Part shown: one piece after another, positions 1-10,868 of the stretch
How positions within the stretch are numbered: position 1 is the stretch's first letter
Layout of the letters: each line of letters starts with the position of its first letter
Assembly (NCBI RefSeq): GCF_051014445.1
Contig: NW_027488366.1
Location: 25,128,001-25,192,000 of the forward strand
Reading direction: 5' to 3'
Source: Colletes latitarsis
Lineage: Eukaryota > Arthropoda > Insecta > Hymenoptera > Colletidae
Length of the DNA stretch: 64,000 nt
Translations under genes and position numbers: made by a program
The notes under the pieces: generated by a model
What the model saw: only the letters and a program-made list of their open reading frames with translations
What the model was told of the DNA's origin: nothing
Database searches by the model: none

Positions 1-245
1 CTAACATAGTCCTAACATGCGCTGTCCTCTAAAATATTGATGGAAACCAGGTTTAATTGACTGTTTCGGTGTTGTACTTCATTACTACGTGATCCACTCC
101 AGAAAAAACCCAGGATCTGTTCAACGAGAATGTGAAGTGTGCGTAGGTATGAGTCTGATGAGTGAAAATCCCAGGCCTAACCTAGACCTAACATGCGTTG
201 TCCTCAAAAATAGTGATCGAAACCTGGTTTAATCGACTGTTTCAG

Positions 246-257
246 TGTGGTACCACA
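246..257. other. 12-bp palindrome TGTGGTACCACA (representative site)
   Basis: TGTGGTACCACA reads the same on both strands and contains a KpnI-type GGTACC core. It is present in most A monomers and in the B2-type B monomers, near the middle of the unit. Other monomer types have TGTGGAACCTCA, TGTGGTCCCACA, TGTAGTACCGCA or TGTAGTACCACA, which weaken or lose the symmetry. It could be a protein-binding dyad or a small hairpin; no protein is identified. Confidence 0.85.
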
Positions 258-697
258 TTACTATGTGATCCAAACCAGAAAATAACCCAGGATCTGTTCA
301 ACGAGTATGTGAAGTGTGCGAAAGTATGAGTCTGATGAGGGCAAATCCCAGACCTATCACAGACCTAACATGCGTTATCCTCTAAAATATTTATCAAGAC
401 CAGGTTTAATTGATTGTTTCAGTGTGGACCCACATTACTACGTGATCCAAACCAGAAAAAACCCAGGATCCGTTCAACAAGTATGTGAAGAATGCGAAAG
501 TATGAGTCTGATGAGTGAAAATCCCAGGCCTAACCTAGACCTAACATGCGTTATCCTCAAAAATATTGATCGAAACCTGGTTTAATCGACTGTTTCAGTG
601 TGGTACCACATTACTATGTGATCCAAACCAGAAAATAACCCAGGATCTGTTCAACGAGTATGTGAAGTGTGCGAAAGTATGAGTCTGATGTGGGCAA

Positions 698-719
698 ATC
701 CCAGACCTATCCCAGACCT
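698..719 (+). repeat. 11-bp internal tandem repeat of the monomer (representative site)
   Basis: ATCCCAGACCT is repeated twice without a gap at 698-708 and 709-719. The same doubled structure, usually with drift, is present in most monomers: CCCAGACCTAACCCAGACCTAA-like in A and CCCAGACCTAA then CCGAGACATAA in B. The monomer therefore contains a small internal duplication older than the A/B split. Confidence 0.8.
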
Positions 720-2085
720 AACACGCGTTATCCTCTAAAATATTTATCAAGACCAGGTTTAATTGATTGTTTCAGTGTGGACCCACGTAACTACGTGATC
801 CAAACCAGAAAAAACCCAGGATCCGTTCAACAAGTATGTGAAGAATGCGAATGTATGAGTCTGATCAGTGAAAATCTCAGGCCTTACCTAAACCTAACTT
901 GCGTTGTCCTCTAAAATATTGATGGAAACCAGGTTTCATTGACTGTATCAGTGTGGTACTACATTACTACGTGATGCAATCCAGAAAAAGCTCAGGATCT
1001 AGCCATCAAGTATGAGAAATATGCGAAAGAATGAGCCTGATGAGAGCAAATCCCAGACCTATCCCAGACCTAACTTGTGTTATCCTCCAAAATATTTATC
1101 AAGGCCAGGTTCAATTGAATGTTTCAGTGTGGTACCACATTACTATGTGATCCAAACCAGAAAATAATGCAGGATCTGTTCAACGAGTATGTGAAGTGTG
1201 CGAAAGTGTGAGTCTGATGAGGGCAAATCCCAGACCTATCACGGACCTAACATGCGTTATCCTCTAAAATATTTATCAAGACCAGGTTTAATTGATTGTT
1301 TCAGTGTGGACCCACATTACTACGTGAACCAAACCAGAAAAAAACCTAGGATCCGTTCAACAAGTATGTGAAAAACGCGAAAGTATGAGCCTGATGAGGG
1401 CAAATCCCAGACCTGTCCCAGACCTAACTTGCGTTATCCTCTAAAATATTGATCGAAGCCAAGTTTAATCGACTGTTTCAGTGTGGAACCACATTACTAC
1501 GTGATCCAAGCCAGAAAAAAACCCAGGATCTTGTCAACGAGTATGTGAAGTGTGCGAAAGTATGAGTCTGATGAGGGCTAATCCCAGACCTATCCCAGAC
1601 CGAGCTTGCGTGATCCTGTAAAATATAGATCGAAACCAGGTTTAATTGACTGTTTTAGTGTGGTACCACATTACTACGTGATCCAAACCAGAAAAAACCC
1701 AGGATCTGTTTAACAAGTATGTGAAAAACGCGAAACTGTGAGCCTGATGAGGGCAAATCTTAGACCTAACCCAGACCTAAGATGCGTTATCCTCTAAAAT
1801 ATTTATCCAGAACAGGTTTCATTGAATGTTCCAGTGTGGTACCACTTTACTACGTGATCCAATCCAGAAATAGCCCAGGATCTAGCCACGAAGTATGAGT
1901 AATATGCGATAGTAAGAGCCTGATGAGGGCAAATCCTAGACCTATCCCAGACCTAACTTGCGTTATCCTCTAAAATATTTATCAAGACCAGGTTTAATTG
2001 AATGTTTCAGTGAGGTACCACATTACTACGTGATCCAAACCAGAAAAAACCCAGGATCCGTTCAACAAGTATGTGAAGAATGCGA

Positions 2086-2102
2086 AAGTATGAGCAAGAT
2101 GA
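2086..2102. other. A-to-B family seam (left)
   Basis: The A sequence CAACAAGTATGTGAAGAA runs into TGCGAAAGTATGAGC and then continues as the B word AAGATGATTGC. The stretch TGCGAAAGTATGAGC is common to both families, so the exact crossover may lie anywhere within those bases. The B monomer side then continues with CCAGAACTAACCCAGACATAGCC. The phase of the 176-bp unit is kept across the seam. Confidence 0.85.
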
Positions 2103-2186
2103 TTGCAAATACCAGAACTAACCCAGACATAGCCAGCGTTATCCTCTAAAACACTAATCGGAACCAGCTATTATTGACTGCTTCAG

Positions 2187-2198
2187 TGAGGTACCTCA
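2187..2198. other. Alternative 12-bp palindrome TGAGGTACCTCA (representative site)
   Basis: At the same monomer position as TGTGGTACCACA, one B monomer type has TGAGGTACCTCA. This differs at two symmetric bases and is again a perfect palindrome. It recurs regularly through the B core in monomers with ACACTAATCGG and ACGTGGTCC. Half-changed forms are rare: TGAGGTACCACA at 2011-2022, TGTGGTACCTCA at 9051-9062 and 61098-61109. Confidence 0.85.
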
Positions 2199-2849
2199 TT
2201 ACTACGTGGTCCAAACTAGAAAAAACCCAGCATCTGGCCAACAAGTATGCGAAAAAAGCGAAAGTATGTGCGAGATGATTGCAAATACCAGAACTAACCC
2301 AGACATAGCCAGCGTTATCCTCTAAAATACCATTCGGAACCAGCTTCTATTGACTGTTTCAGTGTAGTACCACATTACTACGTGATACAAACCAGAAAAA
2401 GCCCAGGATCTGGCCAACAAGTATGCGAGAAATGCGAAGGTACGAGCCAGATGAGGGCAAATCCCAGACCTAACCGAGATATAACGGGCAATATCCTCTA
2501 AAGTATTAATCGAAACTAGGTTTAATTGACTGTTTCGGTGTGGAACGTCATTATTACGTGATCCAAACCAGAAAAAACCCAGCATCTGGCCAACAAGTAT
2601 GCGAAAAAAGCGAAAGTATGAGCAAGATGATTGCAAATACCAGAACTAACCCAGACATAGCCAGCGTTATCCTCTAAAACACTAATCGGAACCAGCTTTT
2701 ATTGACTGTTTCAGTGAGGTACCTCATTACTACGTGGTACAAACTAGAAAAAACCCAGCATCTGGCCAACAAGTATGCGAAAAAAGCGAAAGTATGAGCA
2801 AGATGATTGCAAATACCAGAACTAACCCAGACATAGCCAGCGTTATCCA

Positions 2850-5300
2850 CTAAAATACTATTCGGAACCAGCTTCTATTGACTGTTTCAGTGTAGTACCA
2901 CATTACTACGTGATACAAACCAGAAAAAGGCCAGGATCTGGCCAACAAGTATGCGAGAAATGCGAAGGTACGAGCCAGATGAGGGCAAATCCCAGACCTA
3001 ACCGAGATATAACCGGCAATATCCTCTAAAATATTAATCGAAACTAGGTTTAATTGACTGTTTCGGTGTGGAACGTCATTATTACGTGATCCAAACCAGA
3101 AAAAACCCAGCATCTGGCCAACTAGTATGCGAAAAAAACGAAAGTATGAGCAAGATGATTGCAAATACCAGAACTAACCCAGACATAGCCAGCGTTATCC
3201 TCTAAAATACTATTCGGAACCAGTTTCTATTGACTGTTTCAGTGTAGTACCACATTACTACGTGATACAAACCAGAAAATGGACAGGATCTGGCCAACAA
3301 GTATGCGAGAAATGCGAAAGTACGAACCAGATGAGGGCAAATCCCAGACCTAACCGAGACAAAACCGGCGTTATCCTCTAAAATATTAATCGCAACCAGG
3401 TTTAATTGACTGTCCAGGTGTGGAACCTCATTACTACGGGATCCAAACCAGAAAAAACCCAGCATCTGGCAAACAAGTATGCGAAAAATGCGAAAGTATG
3501 AGCCAGATGATTGCGAATACCAGAACTAACCCAGACATAACCAGCGTTATCCTCTAAAACACTAATCGGAACCGGCTTTTATTGACTGTTTCAGTGTGGT
3601 ACCACATTACTACGTGATCCAAACCAGAAAAAGCCCAGGATCTGGCCAACAAGTATGCGAAAAATGCGAAAGTACGGGCCAGATGAGGGCAAATCCCAGA
3701 CCTAACCGAGACATAACCAGCGTTGTCCTCTAAAATACTATTCGGAACTAGCTTCTATTGACTGTTTCAGTGTGGTACCACATTACTACGTGATACAATC
3801 CAGAAAAAGCCCAGGATCTGGCCAACAAGTATGCGAAAAATACGAAAGTACGAGCCAGATGAGGGCAAATCCCAGACCTAACCAAGACAAAACCGGCGTT
3901 ATCCTCTAAAATATTAATCGCAACCAGGTTTAATTGACTGTTTCGGTGTGGAACCTCATTACTACGGGATCCAAACCAGAAAAAACCCAGGATGTTGCCA
4001 ACAAATATGCGAAAAACGCGAAAGTATGAGCCAGATAATTGCAAATACCAGAACTAACCCAGACATAGCCAGCGTTATCCTCTAAAATACTATTCGGAAC
4101 CAGCTTCTATTGACTGTTTCAGTGTGGTACCACATTACTACGTGATAGAAACCAGAATAAGGCCAGGATATGGCCAACAAGTATGCGAAAAATGCGCAGG
4201 TACGAGCCAGATGAGGGCAAATCCCGGATCTAACCGAGATATAACCGGCGTTATCCTCTAACATATTAATCGAAACCAGGTTTAATTGGCTGCTTCGGTG
4301 TGGAACGTTATTATTACGGGATCCAAACCAGAAAAAACCCAGCATCTGGCCAACAAATATGCGAAAAACGCGAAAGTATGGGCCAGATGATTGCAAATAC
4401 CAGAACTAACCCAGACATAGCCAGCGTTATCCTCTAAAATACTATTCGGAACCAGCTTCTATTGACTGTTTCAGTGTGGTACCACATAACTACGTGATCC
4501 AAATCAGCAAAAAGCCTAGGATCTGGCCAACAAGAATGCAAAAATGCGAAAGTACGGGCCAGATGAGGGCAAATCCCAGACCTAACCGAGATATAACCGG
4601 CAATATCCTCTAAAATATTAATCGAAACTAGGTTTAATTGACTGTTTCGGTGTGGAACGTCATTATTACGTGATCCAAACCAGAAAAAACCCAGCATCTG
4701 GCCAACAAGTATGCGAAAAAAGCGAAAGTATGAGCAAGATGATTGCAAATACCAGAACTAACCCAGACATAGCCAGCGTTATCCTCTAAAATACTATTCG
4801 GAACCAGCTTCTATTGACTGTTTCAGTGTAGTACCACATTACTACGTGATACAAACCAGAAAAAGGCCAGGATCTGGCCAACAAGTATGCGAGAAATGCG
4901 AAAGTACGAACCAGATGAGGGCAAATCCCAGACCTAACCGAGACAAAACCGGCGTTATCCTCTAAAATATTAATCGCAACCAGGTTTAATTGACTGTTCA
5001 GGTGTGGAACCTCATTACTACGGGATCCAAACCAGAAAAAACCCAGCATCTGGCAAACAAGTATGCGAAAAAAGCGAAAGTATGAGCCAGATGATATCGA
5101 ATACCAGAACTAACCCAGACATAACCAGCGTTATCCTCTAAAACACTAATCGGAACCAGCTTTTATTGACCGTTTCAGTGAGGTACCTCATTACTACGTG
5201 GTCCAAACCAGAAAAAACCCAGGATCTGGCCAACAAGTATGCGAAAAATGCGAAAGTACGGGCCAGATGAGGGCCAATCCCAGACCTAACCGAGACATAA
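2850..5300 (+). repeat. 1,584-bp (9-monomer) HOR, left part of B core
   Basis: The distinctive series beginning with GGCAATATCC at 3015 returns at 4599, exactly 1,584 bp (9 x 176) later. It is followed in both places by TCGAAACTAGG, GGAACGTCATTATTACG, GAGCAAGATGATTGC and then the GTGTAGTACCACA monomer. The match is good for about 0.5 kb, weakens where one copy has TGTGGTACCACA and the other TGAGGTACCTCA (about 3600 against 5180), then resumes at the CGTTGTCCTC monomer. The HOR is therefore mosaic rather than a clean copy. Confidence 0.75.
2929..2943. other. Hairpin-type dyad GGCCAGGATCTGGCC (representative site)
   Basis: Six-base arms GGCCAG and CTGGCC flank a three-base GAT centre. Many B monomers with CAGAAAAAGGCCAGG carry the full form. 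Others have CCCAGGATCTGGCC (four-base arms, CCAG and CTGG) or GGCCAGGATATGGCC (five-base arms). In family A the right arm is CTGTTCAAC or CTAGCC, so only a three-base stem remains. Confidence 0.8.
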
Positions 5301-8300
5301 CCAGCGTTGTCCTCTAAAATACTATTCGGAACTAGCTTCTATTGACTGTTTCAGTGTGGTACCACATTACTACGTGATCCAAACCAGAAAAAGCCCAGGA
5401 TCTGGCCAACAAGTATGCGAAAAATGCGAAAGTACGGGCCAGATGAGGGCCAATCCCAGACCTAACCGAGACATAACCAGCGTTGTCCTCTAAAATACTA
5501 TTCGGAACTAGCTTCTATTGACTGCTTCAGTGTGGTACCACATTACTACGTGATACAAACGAGAAAAAGCCCAGGATCTGGCCAACAAGTATGCGAAAAA
5601 TGCGAAAGTACGAGCCAGATGAGGGCAAATCCCAGACCTAACCAAGACATAACCGGCGTTATCCTCTAAAATATTAATCGCAACCAGGTTTAATTGACTG
5701 TTTCGGTGTGGAACCTAATTACTACGGGATCCAAACCAGAAAAAACCCAGGATCTTCCCAACAAATATGAGAAAAACGCGAAAGTATGAGCCAGATGATT
5801 GCAAATACCAGAACTAACCCAGACATAGCCAGCGTTATCCTCTAAAATACTATTCGGAACCAGCTTCTATTGACTGTTTCAGTGTGGTACCACATTACTA
5901 CGTGATACAAACCAGAATAAGGCCAGGATATGGCCAACAAGTATGCGAAAAATGCGCAGGTACGAGCCAGATGAGGGCAAATCCCGGATCTAACCGAGAT
6001 ATAACCGGCGTTATCCTCTAACATATTAATCGAAACCAGGTTTAATTGGCTGTTTCGGTGTGGAACGCCATTATTACGGGATCCAAACCAGAAAAAACCC
6101 AGCATCTGGCCAACAAATATGCGAAAAACGCGAAAGTATGGGCCAGATGATTGCAAATACCAGAACTAACCCAGACATAGCCAGCGTTATCCTCTAAAAT
6201 ACTATTCGGAACCAGCTTCTATTGACTGTTTCAGTGTGGTACCACATAACTACGTGATCCAAATCAGCAAAAAGCCTAGGATCTGGCCAACAAGAATGCA
6301 AAAATGCGAAAGTACGGGCCAGATGAGGGCAAATCCCAGACCTAACCGAGATATAACCGGCGTTATCCTCTAAAATATTAATCGCAACCAGGTTTAATTG
6401 ACTGTTTCGGTGTGGAACTTCATTACTACGGGATCCTAACCAGAAAAAACCCAGGATCTGGCCAATAAATATGCGAAAAACGCGAAAGTATGGGCCAGAT
6501 GATTGCAAATACCAGAACTAACCCAGACATAGCCAGCGTAATCCTCTAAAATACTATTCGGAACCAGCTTCTATTGACTGTTTCAGTGTGGTACCACATT
6601 ACTACGTGATACAAACCAGAATAAGGCCAGGATATGGCCAACAAGTATGCGAAAAATGCGCAGGTACGAGCCAGATGAGGGCAAATCCCGGATCTAACCG
6701 AGATATAACCGGCGTTATCCTCTAACATATTAATCGAAACCAGGTTTAATTGGCTGTTTCGGTGTGGAACGTCATTATTACGGGATCCAAACCAGAAAAA
6801 ACCCAGCATCTGGCCAACAAATATGCGAAAAACGCGAAAGTATGGGCCAGATGATTGCACATACCAGAACTAACCCAGACATAGCCAGCGTTATCCTCTA
6901 AAATACTATTCGGAACCAGCTTCTATTGACTGTTTCAGTGTGGTACCACATAACTACGTGATCCAAATCAGCAAAAAGCCTAGGATCTGGCCAACAAGAA
7001 TGCAAAAATGCGAAAGTACGGGCCAGATGAGGGCAAATCCCAGACCTAACCGAGATATAACCGGCGTTATCCTCTAAAATATTAATCGCAACCAGCTTCT
7101 ATTGACTGTTTCAGTGTGGTACCACATAACTACGTGATCCAAATCAGCAAAAAGCCTAGGATCTGGCCAACAAGAATGCAAAAATGCGAAACTACGGGCC
7201 AGGTGAGGGCAAATCCCAGACCTAACCGAGACATAACCAGCGTTATCCTCTAAAATATTAATCGCAACCAGGTTTAATTGACTGTTTCGGTGTAATACCG
7301 CATTACTACGGGATCCTAACCAGAAAAAACCCAGCATCTGGCAAACAAGTATGCGAAAAAAGCGAAAGTATGAGCCAGATGATTGCGAATACCAGAGCTA
7401 ACCCAGACATAACCAGCGTTATCCTCTAAAACACTAATCGGAACCAGCTTTTATTGACCGTTTCAGTGAGGTACCTCATTACTACGTGGTCCAAACCAGA
7501 AAAAACCCAGGATCTGGCCAACAAGTATGCGAAAAATGCGAAAGTACGGGCCAGATGAGGGCCAATCCCAGACCTAACCGAGACATAACCAGCGTTGTCC
7601 TCTAAAATACTATTCGGAACTAGCTTCCATTGACTGTTTCAGTGTGGTACCACATTACTACGTGATCCAAACCAGAAAAAGCCCAGGATCTGGCCAACAA
7701 GTATGCGAAAAATGCGAAAGTACGGGCCAGATGAGGGCCAATCCCAGACCTCACCGAGACATAACCAGCGTTGTCCTTTAAAATACTATTCGGAACTAGC
7801 TTCTATTGACTGTTTCAGTGTGGTACCACATTACTACGTGATACAAACCAGAAAAAGCCCAGGATCTGGCCAACAAGTATGCGAAAAATGCGAAAGTACG
7901 AACCAGATGAGGGCAAATCCCAGACCTAACCAAGACATAACCGGTGTTATCCTCTAACATATTAATCGAAACCAGGTTTAATTGGCTGTTTCGGTGTGGA
8001 ACCTCATTACTACGGGATCCAAACCAGAAAAAACCCAGGATCTTGCCAACAAATATGCGAAAAACGCGAAAGTATGGGCCAGATGATTGCAAATACCAGA
8101 ACTAACCCAGACATAGCCAGCGTTATCCTCTAAAATACTATTCGGAACCAGCTTCTATTGACTGTTTCAGTGTGGTACCACATAACTACGTGATCCAAAT
8201 CAGCAAAAAGCCTAGGATCTGGCCAACAAGAATGCAAAAATGTGAAAGTACGGGCCAGATGAGGGCAAATCCCAGACCTAACCGAGACATAACCGGCGTT

Positions 8301-9052
8301 ATCCTCTAAAATATTAATCGCAACCAGGTTTAATTGACTGTTTCGGTGTGGAGCCTCATTACTACGGGATCCTAACCAGAAAAAACCCAGGATCTGGCCA
8401 ATAAATATGCGAAAAACGCGAAAGTATGGGCCAGATGATTGCAAATACCAGAACTAACCCAGACATAGCCAGCGTTATCCTCTAAAATACTATTCGGAAC
8501 CAGCTTCTATTGACTGTTTCAGTGTGGTACCACATTACTACGTGATCCAAATCAGCAAAAAGCCTAGGATCTGGCCAACAAGAATGCAAAAATGCGAAAC
8601 TACGGGCCAGGTGAGGGCAAATCCCAGACCTAAACGAGACATAACCAGCGTTATCCTCTAAAATATTAATCACAACCAGGTTTAATTGACTGTTTCGGTG
8701 TAGTACCGCAATACTACGGGATCCTAACCAGAAAAAACCCAGCATCTGGCCAATAAATATGCGAAACACGCGAAAGTATGGGCCAGATGATTGCAAATAC
8801 CAGAACTAACCCAGACATAGCCAGCGTTATCCTCTAAAACACTAATCGGAACCAGCTTTTATTGACCGTTTCAGTGAGGTACCTCATTACTACGTGGTCC
8901 AAACCAGAAAAAACCCAGGATCTGGCCAACAAGTATGCGAAAAATGCGAAAGTACGGGCCAGATGAGGGCCAATCCCAGACCTAACCGAGACATAACCAG
9001 CGTTGTCCTCTAAAATACTATTCGGAACTAGCTTCCATTGACTGTTTCAGTG

Positions 9053-10868
9053 TGGTACCTCATTACTACGTGGTCCAAACCAGAAAAAACCCAGGATCTG
9101 GCCAACAAGTATGCGAAAAATGCGAAAGTACAGGCCAGATGAGGGCCAATCCCAGACCTAACCGTGACATAACCAGCGTTGTCCTCTAAAATACTATTCG
9201 GAACTAGCTTCCATTGACTGTTTCAGTGTGGTACCACATTACTACGTGATCCAAACCAGAAAAAGCCCAGGATCTGGCCAACAAGTTTGCGAAAAATGCG
9301 AAAGTACGGGCCAGATGAGGGCCAATCCCAGACCTAACCGAGATATAACCGGCGTTATCCTCTAACATATTAATCGAAACCAGGTTTAATTGGCTGTTTC
9401 GGTGTGGAACGTCATTATTACGGGATCCAAACCAGAAAAAACCCAGCATCTGGCCAACAAATATGCGAAAAACGCGAAAGTATGGGCCAGATGATTGCAA
9501 ATACCAGAACTAACCCAGACATAGCCAGCGTTATCCTCTAAAATACTATTCGGAACCAGCTTCTATTGACTGTTTCAGTGTGGTACCACATAACTACGTG
9601 ATCCAAATCAGCAAAAAGCCTAGGATCTGGCCAACAAGAATGCAAAAATGCGAAAGTACGGGCCAGATGAGGGCAAATCCCAGACCTAACCGAGACATAA
9701 CCGGCGTTATCCTCTAAAATATTAATCGCAACCAGGTTTAATTGACTGTTTCGGTGTGGAACCTCATTACTACGGGATCCTAACCAGAAAAAACCCAGGA
9801 TCTGGCCAATAAATATGCGAAAAACGCGAAAGTATGGGCCAGATGATTGCAAATACCAGAACTAACCCAGACATAGCCAGCGTTATCCTCTAAAATACTA
9901 TTCGGAACCAGCTCCTATTGACTGTTTCAGTGTGGTACCACATTACTACGTAATCCAAATCAGCAAAAAGCCTAGGATCTGGCCAACAAGAATGCAAAAA
10001 TGCGAAAGTACGGGCCAGGTGAGGGCAAATCCCAGACCTAAACGAGACATAACCAGCGTTATCCTCTAAAATATTAATCGCAACCAGGTTTAATTGACTG
10101 TTTCGGTGTAGTACCGTATTACTACGGGATCCTAACCAGAAAAAACCCAGCATCTGGCCAATAAATATGCGAAAAACGCGAAAGTATGGGCCAGATGATT
10201 CCAAATACCAGAACTAACCCAGACATAGCCAGCGTTATCCTCTAAAATACTATTCGGAACCAGCTTCTATTGACTGTTTCAGTGTGGTACCACATTACTA
10301 CGCGACCCAAATCAGCAAATAGCCTAGGATCTGGCCAACAAGAATGCAAAAATGCGAAACTACGGGCCAGGTGAGGGCAAATCCCAGACCTAACCGAGAC
10401 ATAACCAGCGTTATCCTCTAAAATATTAATCGCAACCAGGTTTAATTGACTGTTTCGGTGTAGTACCGCATTACTACGTGATACAAACCAGAAAAAGGCC
10501 AGGATCTTGCCAATAAGTATGCGAAAATTGCGAAAGTACGAGCCAGATGAGGGCAAATCCCAGACCTAACCGAGACATAACCGGCGTTATCCTCTAAAAT
10601 ATTAATCGCAACCGGGTTCAATTGACTGTTTCGGTGTGGAACCTCGTTACTACGGGATCCTAACCAGAAAAAAACCCAGGATCTGGCCAACAAATATGCG
10701 AAAAACGCGAAAGTATGAGCCAGATGATTGCAAATACCAGAACTAACGCGGGAATAGCCAGCGTTGTCCTCTAAAATACTATTCGGGTCCAGCTTTTATT
10801 GACTGTTTTAGTGTGGTACCACATTACTACGTGATCCAAACCAGAAAAAGCCCAGAATCTGGCCAACA
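9053..10868 (+). repeat. Source copy of a 1.8-kb block repeated 4,753 bp downstream
   Basis: This block and 13806-15621 share the same order of rare variants at a constant offset of 4,753 bp (27 monomers plus one base): GTACAGGCCAGATG, ACCGTGACATAACC, the AGCTCCTATTG monomer, the TACTACGCGA monomer, the GGGTTCAATTG monomer and the CGCGGGAATAGCC marker (near 10748 and 15501). Differences are few, for example ACGTAATCC against ACGTGATCC. At the left the match stops near 9053, where TGTGGTACCTCA stands against TGAGGTACCTCA. At the right it stops where the second copy switches to GTCCGCGAAAAATG. Confidence 0.82.

Larger units (their letters stand above)
150..900 (+). repeat. 353-bp two-monomer HOR in the left A flank
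   Basis: The rare word AGTGAAAAT starts at 161, 514 and 867, two steps of exactly 353 bp (two monomers plus one base). The monomer between these copies carries the normal GAGGGCAAATCC or TGGGCAAATCC form. The phrase CGAAACCTGG also recurs at 218 and 571, again 353 bp apart. This shows a short dimeric HOR with two to three copies. AGTGAAAAT also appears in the right A flank near 59425 and 63830, so this monomer type is present on both sides of the B core. Confidence 0.8.
1..2095 (+). repeat. Left flank: family A monomers
   Basis: About twelve monomers of the A type. Diagnostic words are GTTCAACAAGTATGTG or GTTCAACGAGTATGTG, TGAGTCTGATGAGGGC or TGAGCCTGATGAGGGC, and paired AGACCTA blocks followed by ACATGCG or ACTTGCG. 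The copies differ from one another at many sites, more than neighbouring copies in the middle of the window do, so this looks like older, less homogenised satellite. The last A monomer ends at AAGTATGAGC (2086-2095), after which the sequence switches to B words. The array continues beyond position 1. Confidence 0.9.

Noticed and set aside
10617..10630. RNA polymerase III B-box-like word GGTTCAATTG
   Set aside because: It is a single variant of GGTTTAATTG. There is no A-box at the right distance and no tRNA-like folding or terminator.
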